Assembly (NCBI GenBank): GCA_949744905.1
Contig: CATKCE010000074.1
Coordinates: 1 to 48,636 of the forward strand
Length of the DNA: 48,636 nucleotides
Direction: 5' to 3'
Source of the DNA: an uncultured bacterium
GTDB taxonomy: Bacteria; Bacillota; Clostridia; Christensenellales; Pumilibacteraceae
In this document: piece after piece, positions 48,156 to 48,636 of the stretch
Position numbering within the stretch: the stretch's first letter is position 1
Layout: each line of letters opens with the position of its first letter
Made by a program: the position numbers and the translations under genes
Notes under the pieces: model-generated
Told to the model about the DNA's origin: nothing
The model's database searches: none
Seen by the model: the letters and a program-made list of their open reading frames with translations, nothing else

Positions 48156-48636
48156 ATGTTCAAATTCAATTTCGGATGCTCAAACAGGTGCGGTTGCGGA
48201 TCGCACGAGCACGATTGCTGCTGTGAGCCCGAGCCTATCCCTCCTTGTCCCGAGCCGGCTCCGGCTTGTTGCGTAGGACCCACCGGCCCGCGCGGACCTA
48301 TGGGCGCAATGGGCCCCATGGGCTTCCCCGGTGCAATGGGGCCTACCGGACCGCAGGGCGTACAAGGCTTGCAGGGCGTTCCGGGGGCGATCGGACCTAC
48401 CGGTCCCATGGGTCCCATGGGCCCCGCGGGCGCGACCGGAGCTACCGGCGCTACGGGAGCCACAGGAGCTACGGGTGAAATAGGACCCACCGGTCCCACC
48501 GGACCTGCGGGCGCTACGGGAGCCACAGGTGCCACAGGCGCTACCGGCGCTGTCGGTCCCACCGGACCTATGGGCCCTGCCGGACCCGCGGGAGCTACCG
48601 GCGCTACGGGTGCCACGGGAGCCACCGGTGCAGTCG
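48156..48636 (+). CDS. collagen-like Gly-X-Y repeat protein with cysteine-rich head (3' partial)
   Basis: This gene is absent from the ORF track because it has no stop before the window ends. ATG at 48156 follows AAGGAGAC. The first 39 residues ('[16 protein letters not shown]', then a Pro/Glu linker) contain nine cysteines and no signal peptide. From residue 41 to the window end (160 codons seen) every third residue is Gly: about 40 Gly-X-Y triplets, first GPT/GPM/GPQ types, then blocks of four GAT triplets bounded by GEI or GAV. Bacterial collagen-like proteins of spore-formers (BclA type) also lack classical signal peptides, so an exosporium or surface filament role is plausible. The long minus-strand ORF opposite is a shadow of the repeat. 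Confidence 0.9.
   Translation, partial: MFKFNFGCSNRCGCGSHEHDCCCEPEPIPPCPEPAPACCVGPTGPRGPMGAMGPMGFPGAMGPTGPQGVQGLQGVPGAIGPTGPMGPMGPAGATGATGATGATGATGEIGPTGPTGPAGATGATGATGATGAVGPTGPMGPAGPAGATGATGATGATGAV

Noticed and set aside
48149-48625. 158-residue minus-strand ORF rich in Pro, Val and Ala
   Set aside because: It is the reverse reading of the Gly-X-Y repeat; the plus strand has the promoter, ribosome binding site and start.

Overview
The window reads as a chromosomal segment of an anaerobic, Gram-positive-type bacterium, most likely an uncultured member of the Clostridia. The evidence is a pair of [FeFe]-hydrogenase-like proteins, a Bacillus-type iron-sulfur PurF, a YabN-type methylase-MazG fusion, an ECF-truA cluster, a LytTR/GHKL two-component system, several lipoproteins, strong TTGACA/TATAAT promoters with 17-base spacers, and some TTG/GTG starts. 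I see no phage, insertion sequence, CRISPR array or rRNA. Taxonomy below class is not supported by anything I can compute here.

Layout. 1-1.9 kb: end of a MazG fusion gene, dus and a small membrane protein. 2-9.3 kb: two convergent operons, each encoding an asymmetric heterodimeric ABC exporter, separated by a bidirectional terminator. 9.3-9.9 kb: a 570-base non-coding stretch rich in hairpins. 9.9-11.7 kb: htpG behind a strong promoter with a perfect inverted repeat at the transcription start. 11.8-16.6 kb: a four-gene redox-signalling-like operon (thioredoxin-like ferredoxin, PAS-containing sensory-type [FeFe] hydrogenase, SpoIIE/PP2C phosphatase, group B-type [FeFe] hydrogenase). 16.7-18.0 kb: purF. 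18.1-20.6 kb (minus): a polar amino-acid ABC importer whose binding protein looks circularly permuted. 20.9-25.2 kb: Na/Pi-cotransporter-like protein, ribokinase, PHP phosphoesterase, membrane protein. 25.2-26.9 kb (minus): ParA-like ATPase translationally coupled to an AraC regulator. 27.1-30.4 kb: ecfA1-ecfA2-ecfT-truA, with an apparently leaderless first gene.

30.4-44.4 kb: a surface carbohydrate locus. A LytTR response regulator (with a G9 tract in its coding sequence) and a GHKL histidine kinase are followed by a lipoprotein esterase with InlB-type repeats and a CBM-like module, a very large secreted GH3 with inverted domain order and an unusual C-terminal anchor, a lipoprotein built of Ig-like repeats plus a CBM-like module, and a second inverted-order GH3 held by terminal membrane helices. 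No sugar importer is in this stretch, so the likely job is extracellular trimming of an acylated glycan. The link between the two-component system and these genes is inference from position only.

44.5-46.9 kb (minus): GT8 glycosyltransferase, PlsC-type acyltransferase and CrtO-like membrane protein, probably making or modifying an envelope glycolipid. 47.1-48.6 kb: a membrane-attached Xre-type regulator with an apparently leaderless transcript, an elongator-type tRNA-Met(CAT) on the minus strand, and the start of a collagen-like (Gly-X-Y) protein with a cysteine-rich head that runs off the window and is missing from the ORF track.
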